A stretch of DNA of 64,000 bases from Actinomadura hallensis. GTDB taxonomy: Bacteria > Actinomycetota > Actinomycetes > Streptosporangiales > Streptosporangiaceae. Under the pieces are notes generated by a model. That model saw only the letters and a program-made list of their open reading frames with translations. It was not told the origin of the DNA and ran no database searches. The stretch is taken from contig NZ_VFPO01000001.1 in the NCBI RefSeq assembly GCF_006716765.1, positions 6,324,001 to 6,388,000 of the forward strand, written 5' to 3'. The translations under genes were made by a program, and so were the position numbers. Of the stretch, positions 33,892 through 41,661 are shown in pieces. The first letter of the stretch is position 1, and each line of letters begins with the position of its first letter.

Positions 33892-35703
33892 GCCTCTGAG
33901 ACCCGAGAGGAAGCGGTCTCCGGCACGGCGGCCGATCCGGCCGATCGCGCGGTTGGCGGTGGGCGACACGCGGGAGAGCACGCGGCCGAGGCGGGCTTCG
34001 GCGGCGACGTAGGCGACCGGGGTGTCCTGTTTGACGGCGCGCAGCACGGCCCTCGCGACCTTCTCTGGCGGGAACCCACGTCGCTGTACCGCACGGCCCA
34101 TCCGCTCACGCAGCTCGCCGTCCACGCCTGGCGCCATGCCCACGAAGCGGGTCCGGCCGGTGATGGGCGTGTCGATCGCGCCGGGGCAGATGGCGGAGAC
34201 GCCGATGCCGTAGCGGTCCATGTCGAGGCGGAAGCACTCGGTCATCTGGAGCACCGCCGCCTTGGTCGCCCCGTAAGCGGGCAGTTCGGGGTTGGGGAGG
34301 TACGCCACCATGGACGAGACGTTGACGATGTGGCCGCCTTCGCCGCGCTCCACCATCTGCCGCCCGAACAGCCGGCAGCCGCGGTACATGCCGTCCACGT
34401 TGATGGCGCGCATGCGCGCCCAGTCCTCCTCGGAGGTGTCGAGGAGCGAGCCGGCCATCGCGATGCCCGCGTTGTTGACGACGACGTCCGGGACGCCCAG
34501 GGAATCGCGGACGTGGTCGGCGAACTGTTCCATCGCCTCCGCGTCGGTGACGTCGACCCTGTACGCGTGGGCTTCGCCTCCGGCCGCGGCGATCTCGTGC
34601 ACGGTGCGCTTGGCGGCGCCCTCGTCGATGTCCGCGACGACCACGCGCGCCCCTTCGGCGGCGAAGGCGTGCGCGGTGGCGCGGCCGATGCCGCTGCCCG
34701 CGCCGGTGACCACGACGAGGTCGCCGCCGAAGTCCTTGCCGGGCTCCGCCGCCGCGCGCGCGTGGGAAAGGGACGCCGTCTCCGGTCCGCCGTCGATGTG
34801 CTCGACGAACTCGGCGACCCAGCGGGCGACGAGATCGGGGTGACTGCGCGCCACCCAGTGCCCGGCCGGCGCGCGCCGCACGTAGAGGCGGTCCACGCGG
34901 CCGCGCGCCGACAGCAGCAGCGACTGCGAGCCGTACCGGTCCTTGACCGGGACGATGAGCTGGACGGGCACGTCCGTCCGCCCCTCGGCGGCCGCTCCGG
35001 CGGCTCGCACGGGGCCGCTCCGCCTCCCGCCGGAGCGGGAGGCGCGGCGGCCCACGTTCGCGCGGTACAGGCCGAGTCCGTTGCGGGCGTCCCGCGCCAG
35101 GGTCTTCGCCGGATGCCCGGACCGGGGCGCGGCGCCCTCGCGCAGCCCCATCAGGCGCGGGAAGCCCGCGGCCAGGACGCCGGCCGCGGCCTCCCCGACC
35201 TTCGGCGTCATCAGCACCGGGATGTAGACGCTCCGCCGCGCCTGCCCGACGACCTCCGCCACCCCGCGCGGGCCGGACCGGACGGCCTCCCGCGCCCACT
35301 GCGCCAGGTGCCGCCGGTCCGGACCGGAGATCGAGGTGAAGGAGGCGATGCGACGCCGCACCCGGTCCCCGATGACGGCCTCCCAGCCCTGGACCGAGCC
35401 CCAGTCGTGCCCGACCAGGTGCACGGGCTCGTCTGCGCCGACACCGTCGAGGACGGCTTCGAGGTCGCCCATCAGGACGTCCAGCCCGTAGTCGAGCGGG
35501 TCGGACGGGGCGGAGGACGCGCCTGCGCCCCGCACGTCGTACACGACGACGCGGAACCGCTCGGCGAGCCGTTCGGCGACCTCGTCCCACATCGCACCGG
35601 TGTCCGGATACCCGTGGACGAGGACGACCGTGGGCCGGTGTCCCTTGCCCCGCACCCGCACCGCCAGCTCGACCTCGCCCGACCTCACCCGCAGGTCACC
35701 CAT
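33880..35703 (-). CDS. ephD: EphD-like alpha/beta-hydrolase fused to a short-chain dehydrogenase
   Basis: 607 residues from ATG 35703; the frame is open to 35853 without better signals, and no strong ribosome site is seen at either. Residues 1 to about 290 are an alpha/beta hydrolase of the epoxide-hydrolase type: LVHGYPDTGAMWDEV, nucleophile Asp in HDWGS, His in AGHWV. Residues about 325-600 are an SDR: TGAGSGIG cofactor loop, NNAG, NVSSM and the active YGATK. The order and many motifs match mycobacterial EphD, which is linked to mycolate modification. With the Pks13/FadD32-like genes 20 kb away this may act on a related lipid; that link is inference. Confidence 0.87.
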   Translation of the reverse strand: MGDLRVRSGEVELAVRVRGKGHRPTVVLVHGYPDTGAMWDEVAERLAERFRVVVYDVRGAGASSAPSDPLDYGLDVLMGDLEAVLDGVGADEPVHLVGHDWGSVQGWEAVIGDRVRRRIASFTSISGPDRRHLAQWAREAVRSGPRGVAEVVGQARRSVYIPVLMTPKVGEAAAGVLAAGFPRLMGLREGAAPRSGHPAKTLARDARNGLGLYRANVGRRASRSGGRRSGPVRAAGAAAEGRTDVPVQLIVPVKDRYGSQSLLLSARGRVDRLYVRRAPAGHWVARSHPDLVARWVAEFVEHIDGGPETASLSHARAAAEPGKDFGGDLVVVTGAGSGIGRATAHAFAAEGARVVVADIDEGAAKRTVHEIAAAGGEAHAYRVDVTDAEAMEQFADHVRDSLGVPDVVVNNAGIAMAGSLLDTSEEDWARMRAINVDGMYRGCRLFGRQMVERGEGGHIVNVSSMVAYLPNPELPAYGATKAAVLQMTECFRLDMDRYGIGVSAICPGAIDTPITGRTRFVGMAPGVDGELRERMGRAVQRRGFPPEKVARAVLRAVKQDTPVAYVAAEARLGRVLSRVSPTANRAIGRIGRRAGDRFLSGLRGRDA

Positions 35704-35800
35704 ATGCGTCGCCCAACCGTCCGCAGAGCCAGTTCCGGTGAATCCCGTTCTAGTTGAACCTACGCCCGCCGGCGGGGCCTCCGGTAGCGCCGGGTCTCGC

Positions 35801-36367
35801 CTACCGGACGGGCTGGCGGAGGATCGTGCGCATCTTGCGCGGGTCTCCTTCACTCGGGTCGGACAGGTAGATCTCGTGATGCAGCCCGTTCCGCGTGAGG
35901 CCCTTCTCCTCGATGAACGCGACCATGCGGGCGAGGGACGCGGGCTCCTCCGAGTAGGGGCCGCGGTGGAGCATCTGGACGCAGAGCCCCTCCGCGAACG
36001 TCACGTGCTGGACGCGGCAAGCGGCCGGAACACCGGGTCGTACCTGCTCACAGGCCCGGTCCACCGGCATGGGGCCGTCCGGGAGGCGGAGGAACAGGTG
36101 CCACCACCACTCTTCGCGCGGCACGTCGAACGGCGAGCGCTCGTCCTCGACCCACCAGCGACCCTCGAGCGGCACCATCGGCGCACCGAGCGCGCTCAGG
36201 ACGGCGTACAGCGCCCCCACGCTCTCGTTGTAAGCGGCACCGCCCGGCTCTCCGCGGCCAGTTACGGCCAGTCCCGACACGGGCCCGTGCTCCACCAGTT
36301 CTGGGTCCTCGGCCGCCTCGTACCAGCCCGCTGCCATGTCCCGTTGGGAGACCTTCGCTTCGCTCAT
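35801..36367 (-). CDS. GyrI-like small-molecule-binding protein
   Basis: 188 residues. Two copies of the GyrI/SOUL-like half-barrel: an aromatic-rich region (REEWWWHLFLRLPDGPMP) and a C-terminal block with MLHRGPYSEEPASLARMVAFIEEKGL and LHHEIYLSDP, the typical last strand of effector-binding domains. It has no DNA-binding domain of its own. Its ATG overlaps the stop of the MerR gene by 4 nt, and it shares the LHHEIYLSDP/VREVYLND pattern with that regulator's C-terminal domain. It may sequester or sense the same ligand. Confidence 0.83.
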   Translation of the reverse strand: MSEAKVSQRDMAAGWYEAAEDPELVEHGPVSGLAVTGRGEPGGAAYNESVGALYAVLSALGAPMVPLEGRWWVEDERSPFDVPREEWWWHLFLRLPDGPMPVDRACEQVRPGVPAACRVQHVTFAEGLCVQMLHRGPYSEEPASLARMVAFIEEKGLTRNGLHHEIYLSDPSEGDPRKMRTILRQPVR

Positions 36368-37122
36368 GGGGCGTCCTCCACTCGTATCTGCACCTGGGTC
36401 ATCAGGTGCTCCGGCGGCGTGGTCGCGGGGTCGTTGAGGTACACCTCGCGGACCGGCCCCGCGGGCGTGTGCCCGTGGTCGCCGAACCACGCGAGCACGC
36501 CATGGACCGTGAGCGGAATCTCCTCGTAGGGGCCGACGTGGACGGCCGAGGCGAACGGGCCGCCGGGCAGGAGCTCGTCGCCGTCCGCCGCCTCGACCGT
36601 CACCCGGACGTCGAACTCCTCCTCCATGTCCAGCGGGAACAGCCCGATCAGCGCGACGCCCGGCGCCATCCGCGGCAGCAGCCTGGACACGCACGCCGCC
36701 GTCGCGTCGGGGATCGTCGCGGGCGTCGCGGCCTCGCGCGCCGCGACCACGCGCCGCGCCGGCTCCCGGACGACCGACACCTCGTGCTCGGGCAGCCCCT
36801 CGGCGAGCACCCGGTCCAGGAGCCGCAGACCGCGCCGCCTGCGGGCGATGTCGGCCTCGATCCTGTCCCGCGCCGCCTTCAGCTCGTTCCGCTCGTCCCC
36901 GGACAGGACGCGCGCCACGACCGGCAGGGGCACGTCCATCGACCGCAGCAGGCCGATCATCAGCGCGTCCCGCGCCTGCGCGGACCGGTAGTACCGGTAT
37001 CCGGACGAGGGGTCCGTCCACGCGGGGGACAGCAGCCCCAGGTCGTCGTAGTGCCGCAGCTGCTTGACGCTCAGCCGGCACAGCCGGGCGAAGCGCCCGA
37101 TCGGCAGGAGATCCTCGCTCAC
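36364..37122 (-). CDS. MerR-family regulator with effector-binding domain (BmrR-like)
   Basis: 252 residues. MerR HTH at 5-75 (LPIGRFARLCRLSVKQLRHYDDLGLLSPAWTD, split here by eye into helix-turn-helix and wing), a coiled coil (about 78-110), and a GyrI-like ligand domain with HVGPYEEIPLTVHGVLAWF and VREVYLNDP. Such proteins activate multidrug-response genes when they bind amphipathic compounds. GTG 37122 begins the operon; the stop overlaps the start of the GyrI-like gene, so translation is coupled. Confidence 0.9.
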   Translation of the reverse strand: MSEDLLPIGRFARLCRLSVKQLRHYDDLGLLSPAWTDPSSGYRYYRSAQARDALMIGLLRSMDVPLPVVARVLSGDERNELKAARDRIEADIARRRRGLRLLDRVLAEGLPEHEVSVVREPARRVVAAREAATPATIPDATAACVSRLLPRMAPGVALIGLFPLDMEEEFDVRVTVEAADGDELLPGGPFASAVHVGPYEEIPLTVHGVLAWFGDHGHTPAGPVREVYLNDPATTPPEHLMTQVQIRVEDAP

Positions 37123-37201
37123 GGCACCACCCTGGGGTCTCCCCCAGTGGGAGAGTCCAGTCCAGGCATCAGGACAGTCCGGGCATCAGGCAGGGCGGGC
37201 G

Positions 37202-38287
37202 TCAGGACGGTCGGGCGTCGAGCCCGGTGCAGGAGCGCAGCGCGTTCCACCGCTTGACGGCGGCCTGCGCCTCGGCGCCCTTGAGCGGGATCGGGATGCC
37301 GTTGGTGATCCGGGCGGGGGCCCACTTGTCCTTGGTGACCTTGCCGTCCTCCACCTTGAGGTACAGCACCCCGGACTCGGCCGTCTTGCCGCGGGCCGAG
37401 TAGAAGACGAAGTTGCCCATGCCGTAGTGGACGTAGGCGCCGTCCTTGTAACCGCCGCCGGCCAGGATGTGCTGGTGGCCGCCGACGAGGATGTCCGCAC
37501 CCGCCTCGATGAGCTTCTGGGCGAGCTCCTTCTGCCGTGGCAGCGGGCAGGGCTCCAGTTCCGCGCCCCAGTGCAGGTGGACGATGACCACGTCCGCCCC
37601 CTTGCGCGCTTCCTTCACCGCCTGGACCATCCTCGGGACGTCCTTGGCTGACGCGAGCCCGCCCTTGGTGTCCGTGGCCGTCCACGCCTCGATCAGGTGG
37701 TCGTCCAGCACCTGCGTCGCCCCCACGATGGCGAGCTTGTTGCCCTTGATGGTGACGCGGTAGGGCTTGTACGCCTCGTCGGCGTTCTTGCCGATGCCGA
37801 CGGTCGGGAACCGGGTGCGCTTGATCGCGGCCAAGGAGTCGCGGAGCCCGCCCTCCATGTAGTCCATGCCGTGGTTGTTGGCCATGGAGGCGACGTCCAC
37901 GCCGGCGGCCTTCAGCGCCTTGAACGCGGTGGCCGGGGCCCGGAACGTGAACTGCTTGTTGGGCGCCGGTGTGCCGCCCGTGGTGATGGCGGTCTCCAGG
38001 TTGACCATCGCGAGGTCGGCGGCGCTCAGCCTCTTCGCGATGGGCCCGAGCGCGGTCGCCGGGTTGCTGAGGCGAGGGCGCAGGATGCCCTCGAAGTGCA
38101 CGTCCCCGCCGAACGCGAGGAGGATCGGCTCCTTGACGGGCTCCTGCGGCCGCTGCGCTCCCGCGGACGGGGAGGCCGGCGCCGGGGTGGCGCCCTCCGC
38201 CTCCGAACCGCCCGAACCGCCGCACGCCGCGGCCGCCAGGGCCAGCGTCGTCGTCATGGCCGCGGCCACCAGCGCTCTTCCCCGCAT
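37202..38287 (-). CDS. CapA-family (poly-gamma-glutamate/capsule) metallophosphatase lipoprotein
   Basis: 361 residues. Signal peptide with lipobox LAAAAC (Cys22), then a Pro/Ala linker. The PGA_cap domain at about 50-340 shows the calcineurin-like metal ligands: FGGDVHFEG, NLETAIT, ANNHGMDY, HLHWGAE and GGHQH. Relatives act in capsule or poly-gamma-glutamate assembly, but lone lipoprotein copies in actinomycetes have no settled role. ATG 38287 follows GTGAGGCG; an in-frame TTG is 6 bp upstream. The gene is divergent from catalase. Confidence 0.9.
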   Translation of the reverse strand: MRGRALVAAAMTTTLALAAAACGGSGGSEAEGATPAPASPSAGAQRPQEPVKEPILLAFGGDVHFEGILRPRLSNPATALGPIAKRLSAADLAMVNLETAITTGGTPAPNKQFTFRAPATAFKALKAAGVDVASMANNHGMDYMEGGLRDSLAAIKRTRFPTVGIGKNADEAYKPYRVTIKGNKLAIVGATQVLDDHLIEAWTATDTKGGLASAKDVPRMVQAVKEARKGADVVIVHLHWGAELEPCPLPRQKELAQKLIEAGADILVGGHQHILAGGGYKDGAYVHYGMGNFVFYSARGKTAESGVLYLKVEDGKVTKDKWAPARITNGIPIPLKGAEAQAAVKRWNALRSCTGLDARPS

Positions 38288-38381
38288 GATCAACGCCTCA
38301 CCTCGGTCCCCCGTGATTCCCCTGGTCGGACGCCAAGCATGCCATGCGCCCCGCCCTCACCGACAGAGACGTACGACTCAA

Positions 38382-38402
38382 AAACTTGAATCATTCAAGT
38401 TT
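38382..38402. promoter_or_regulatory. 21-bp perfect palindrome in the catalase promoter
   Basis: Arms AAACTTGAAT and ATTCAAGTTT around a central C, 55 bp before the catalase ATG. A+T-rich and symmetric, it resembles operators of Fur-family peroxide sensors (CatR, FurA, PerR). No fur-like gene lies in the window. Confidence 0.65.
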
Positions 38403-38457
38403 GTGGGGTTATGTTGACTCGCGTGACCACGGAACCGAGCAGGGGAGAGGCGCAACG

Positions 38458-39903
38458 ATGACCGACAGGCCGACCACCACCACCGACGCGGGCATCCCGG
38501 CGCCGAGTGACGCCCACTCGCAGTCCGTCGGGCCGAACGGCCCGCTGCTGCTGCAGGATCACTACCTGATCCAGAAGATGGCGCACTTCAACCGCGAACG
38601 CGTCCCCGAACGCGTCGTGCACGCCAAGGGCGGCGGTGCGTACGGCGTGCTGGAGATCACCGAGGACGTCAGCCAGTTCACGCGGGCCAAGCTGTTCCAG
38701 AAGGGCGCCCGCACCGAGTCCCTCGTCCGGTTCAGCTCCGTCGCGGGCGAGCTCGGCAGCGCCGACGCCGGCCGCGACCCGCGCGGCTTCGCGATCAAGT
38801 TCTACACCGAGGACGGCAACTACGACCTCGTCGGCAACAACACCCCGATCTTCTTCATCCGCGACCCGCAGAAGTTCTCCGACTTCATCCACTCGCAGAA
38901 GCGCCGCGCCGACAACAACCTGCGCGACCACAACATGCAGTGGGACTTCTGGACGCTGTCGCCCGAGTCGGCGCACCAGGTGTCGTTCCTGATGACCGAC
39001 CGCGGGACCCCCGCTTCATGGCGCCACATGAACGGGTACGGCTCCCACACGTTCCTCTGGTACAACGCCAAGAACGAGAAGTTCTGGGTCAAGTACCACT
39101 TCAAGACCGACCAGGGCATCAAGAACTTCACCGCCGAAGAGGCCGACGCCCAGGAACCCGACGTCCACATCCGCGACCTCTACGAGGCCATCAAGCGCGG
39201 CGACCACCCGTCCTGGACGGTCCAGGTCCAGATCATGCCGTTCGAGGACGCGGCGGACTACCGCTTCAACCCGTTCGACCTCACCAAGGTCTGGCCGCAC
39301 GCCGACTACCCGCCGATCACCATCGGCAGGTGGACGCTGACCCGGAACCCGGAGAACTACTTCGCGGAGATCGAGCAGGCCGCGTTCGAGCCCGCCAACT
39401 TCGTCCCCGGCATCGGCCCGTCCCCGGACAAGATGCTGCAGGGCCGCCTGTTCTCCTACCCCGACGCCCACCGCTACCGCATCGGGACCAACTACCTGCA
39501 GCTGCCGGTCAACCGTCCGAAGTCGCCCGTCCACAGCTACAACAAGGACGGCGCGATGACGTACGTCAACCCCGGCGACCCGGTGTACGCGCCGAACTCG
39601 ATGGGCGGCCCCGTCGCCGACCCCGACCTGTGGGCCGGCGAGTCCTACGAGGTCGCGGGCGAGATCGTCCGCAGCGCCTACCGGCTGCACCGCGAGGACG
39701 ACGACTTCGTCCAGCCCCGCGCCCTGTGGGAGAAGGTCCTGTCGGACACCGACCGCGACCACATGGTGCACAACATCGTCCTGCACGCCAGTGCCCCCGA
39801 GGTGACCGGCGACATGAAGAAGCGCGTCGTCGAGTACTGGCGCAACGTCCACAAGGACCTGGGCGACCGTGTCGCCAAGGGCCTCGGCGTCAACGACTCC
39901 TGA
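38458..39903 (+). CDS. Monofunctional heme catalase (clade 3)
   Basis: 481 residues, typical of small-subunit catalases. The distal His lies in RVVHAKGGGAYG and the distal Asn in YDLVGNNTPIFFIRD. The proximal heme-binding Tyr is in RLFSYPDAHRYRIGTNY. It dismutates hydrogen peroxide in the cytoplasm. ATG 38458 was chosen because AGGGGAGAGG lies just upstream; the open frame extends to 38344. Expression is probably derepressed by peroxide through the palindrome at 38382-38402, and the message ends at the terminator at 39981. Confidence 0.96.
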   Translation: MTDRPTTTTDAGIPAPSDAHSQSVGPNGPLLLQDHYLIQKMAHFNRERVPERVVHAKGGGAYGVLEITEDVSQFTRAKLFQKGARTESLVRFSSVAGELGSADAGRDPRGFAIKFYTEDGNYDLVGNNTPIFFIRDPQKFSDFIHSQKRRADNNLRDHNMQWDFWTLSPESAHQVSFLMTDRGTPASWRHMNGYGSHTFLWYNAKNEKFWVKYHFKTDQGIKNFTAEEADAQEPDVHIRDLYEAIKRGDHPSWTVQVQIMPFEDAADYRFNPFDLTKVWPHADYPPITIGRWTLTRNPENYFAEIEQAAFEPANFVPGIGPSPDKMLQGRLFSYPDAHRYRIGTNYLQLPVNRPKSPVHSYNKDGAMTYVNPGDPVYAPNSMGGPVADPDLWAGESYEVAGEIVRSAYRLHREDDDFVQPRALWEKVLSDTDRDHMVHNIVLHASAPEVTGDMKKRVVEYWRNVHKDLGDRVAKGLGVNDS

Positions 39904-39980
39904 CCCTCCTCCAGAGGGGGCGGCCTAGCCTCGGGGCCCCCTCACCCGGGGACGTGCCCGTTCACCGGACACTCCCCAAG

Positions 39981-40012
39981 AGCGGCCGGGCGGCCTCCCC
40001 CGCCCGGCCGCT
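39981..40012 (+). terminator. Terminator after catalase
   Basis: AGCGGCCGGGCG pairs with CGCCCGGCCGCT (12 bp, 8-nt loop), followed by TTCTGTCTCT. It lies 78 bp after the catalase stop, before the convergent SPFH gene. Confidence 0.8.
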
Positions 40013-40047
40013 TCTGTCTCTCCACACTCTGGCCGCGTGAGCCGGAA

Positions 40048-41049
40048 TCAGTGGTCGGCTTTGCGGCGGTTGCCGGTGGGAAGTTCGTAGGCGGGGTCGG
40101 GTTCCGGGAGTTCCTGGCGGGCGTCGTCTTGGCGGGCGGCCTTTTCCAGGGTGGATTTGGCTTCGTCCAGAGAGCCGCTGAAGGCGTCCGAGACCGCCTT
40201 CAGGGCGTTCGTCACCTCGCTTGGGATGACCCAGAAGGTGCTGCCGTTGCCGTCGGCCAGTTTCGGCAGCGTCTGGAGGTACTGGTAGGCGAGGAGCTTG
40301 GGGTCGGGGTCGGCCTCGTGGATGGTGCTGAAGACCCGTTCGATCGCGAAGGACTCGCCCTCCGCCTCCAGGATCGCGGCCTGCCGGGCGCCCTCGGCGC
40401 GCAGGATCGTCGACTGCTTCTCGCCCTCCGCCGTGAGGATCTTGGAGGCGCGGGCGCCCTCGGCGGTCAGGATCGCGGCGCGCTTCTCCCGTTCGGCGCG
40501 CATCTGCTTCTCCATCGCGTCCTTGATGGACGGCGGCGGCTCGATCGCCTTGATCTCCACGCGGGTCACGCGGATGCCCCACTTGCCGGACGCGTCGTCC
40601 AGGACGCCGCGCAGCGCGGTGTTGATCCGGTCGCGGGAGGTCAGGGTGGCCTCCAGGTCGAGGGTTCCGATGACGTTGCGCAGCGTCGTCGCGGTGAGCT
40701 GCTCGATCGCCTTGATGTAGTCGACGATCTCGTAGTCGGCGGCGCGGGGGTCGGTCACCTGGAAGAACAGCACGGTGTCGATGTGGACGACGACGTTGTC
40801 CTCGGTGATGACGGGCTGCGCCTTGAACGAGACGACCTGCTCGCGCAGGTCGATGCTGCGTTTCACGCGGTCGACGAACGGGATGACGAAGCTGATGCCG
40901 GGTTCGAGCGTCCGGTGGTAGCGGCCGAGGCGCTCCACGTTGCGGGCCCGCGCCTGCGGGATGATCCAGACGGTCCGCACCACCGCGGCGACGAGGAGGG
41001 CGACGCCGGCGGTGAGGGCGAGGAGGACGGTGATGGCGATGTCGGTCAT
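40048..41049 (-). CDS. SPFH/band-7 domain protein (paraslipin-like)
   Basis: 333 residues. One N-terminal helix (IAITVLLALTAGVALLVAAVV), the band-7 domain (RTLEPGISFVIPFVDRVKRSIDLREQVV ... DAMEKQMRAEREKRAAIL), then a long Ala/Glu coiled coil. The C-terminal paraslipin motif follows (AYQYLQTLPKLADGNGSTFWVIPSE). Such proteins assemble into ring- or raft-like scaffolds in the membrane. ATG 41049 overlaps the NfeD stop by 4 nt, and GAGGAGC is its ribosome site. The classic NfeD-stomatin pair. Confidence 0.93.
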   Translation of the reverse strand: MTDIAITVLLALTAGVALLVAAVVRTVWIIPQARARNVERLGRYHRTLEPGISFVIPFVDRVKRSIDLREQVVSFKAQPVITEDNVVVHIDTVLFFQVTDPRAADYEIVDYIKAIEQLTATTLRNVIGTLDLEATLTSRDRINTALRGVLDDASGKWGIRVTRVEIKAIEPPPSIKDAMEKQMRAEREKRAAILTAEGARASKILTAEGEKQSTILRAEGARQAAILEAEGESFAIERVFSTIHEADPDPKLLAYQYLQTLPKLADGNGSTFWVIPSEVTNALKAVSDAFSGSLDEAKSTLEKAARQDDARQELPEPDPAYELPTGNRRKADH

Positions 41050-41498
41050 TGCTGCTCCTCTGCCGAGGACGAGACCGGATAGAGCAGGGCGGTCGCCCCT
41101 TCGATGGCGAGGACGTCCGCGAGGGCGCCGGCCGGGATGACGAGGTCGGGGTCGTAGGGGCGGGCGGTCCACTCCTCGCCGCCGATCCGGGCGCGTCCGC
41201 CGTGGCGGTTCACCTCGGTGAGGGTGAGCGCCTCGCGGCCGACGAGCGCGGCCGTGCCCGAGCGCAGCGGCGGCGGCTGGGCGACGTGACGGCGGGCGAT
41301 GGGGCGGACGACGCCGATCCCGGCGACGGAGCCGGCGGCGAACACCACGACCTGCGCGGCGAAGGGGAGTCCCAGTGCGCCGGCGAGCCCGGCGGCGAGC
41401 GCGGCGGCGGCCAGCAGGCCGAGCGCGAAGGTGAGCGTGAAGATCTCGGCGATTCCGAGCAGGGCGGCGACGAGCAGCCAGATGACCCATGGCTCCAT
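41046..41498 (-). CDS. nfeD: NfeD-like membrane protein
   Basis: 150 residues. Two to three helices at 1-75 (WVIWLLVAALLGIAEIFTLTFALGLLAAAALAAGL) and a C-terminal OB-fold (LVGREALTLTEVNRHGGRARIGGEEWTARPYD), the short form of NfeD without the protease domain. It partners the downstream SPFH protein, and the ATGA overlap supports co-translation. Possible role in membrane-protein quality control, by analogy. Confidence 0.92.
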   Translation of the reverse strand: MEPWVIWLLVAALLGIAEIFTLTFALGLLAAAALAAGLAGALGLPFAAQVVVFAAGSVAGIGVVRPIARRHVAQPPPLRSGTAALVGREALTLTEVNRHGGRARIGGEEWTARPYDPDLVIPAGALADVLAIEGATALLYPVSSSAEEQQ

Positions 41499-41583
41499 CG
41501 CAGCCTCCTCATGGCTGCCGATAGTCCTGTTTTGTCAAGGTATCTCCGAATCAAGGTTCCGGCCATGCCCGGCCACGCCCGGT

Positions 41584-41602
41584 CATGACTCCTTGCGTCA
41601 TG
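41584..41602. promoter_or_regulatory. Inverted repeat between NfeD and the molybdoenzyme
   Basis: CATGAC and GTCATG with a 7-nt centre, 60 bp before the molybdoenzyme ATG. A possible operator for either divergent gene; low certainty. Confidence 0.3.
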
Positions 41603-41661
41603 GCGTCCTCCCGGGGCGGCAGGCCATGATGGAAAAGGAACCACTTACAAGGAGTGTCTCG

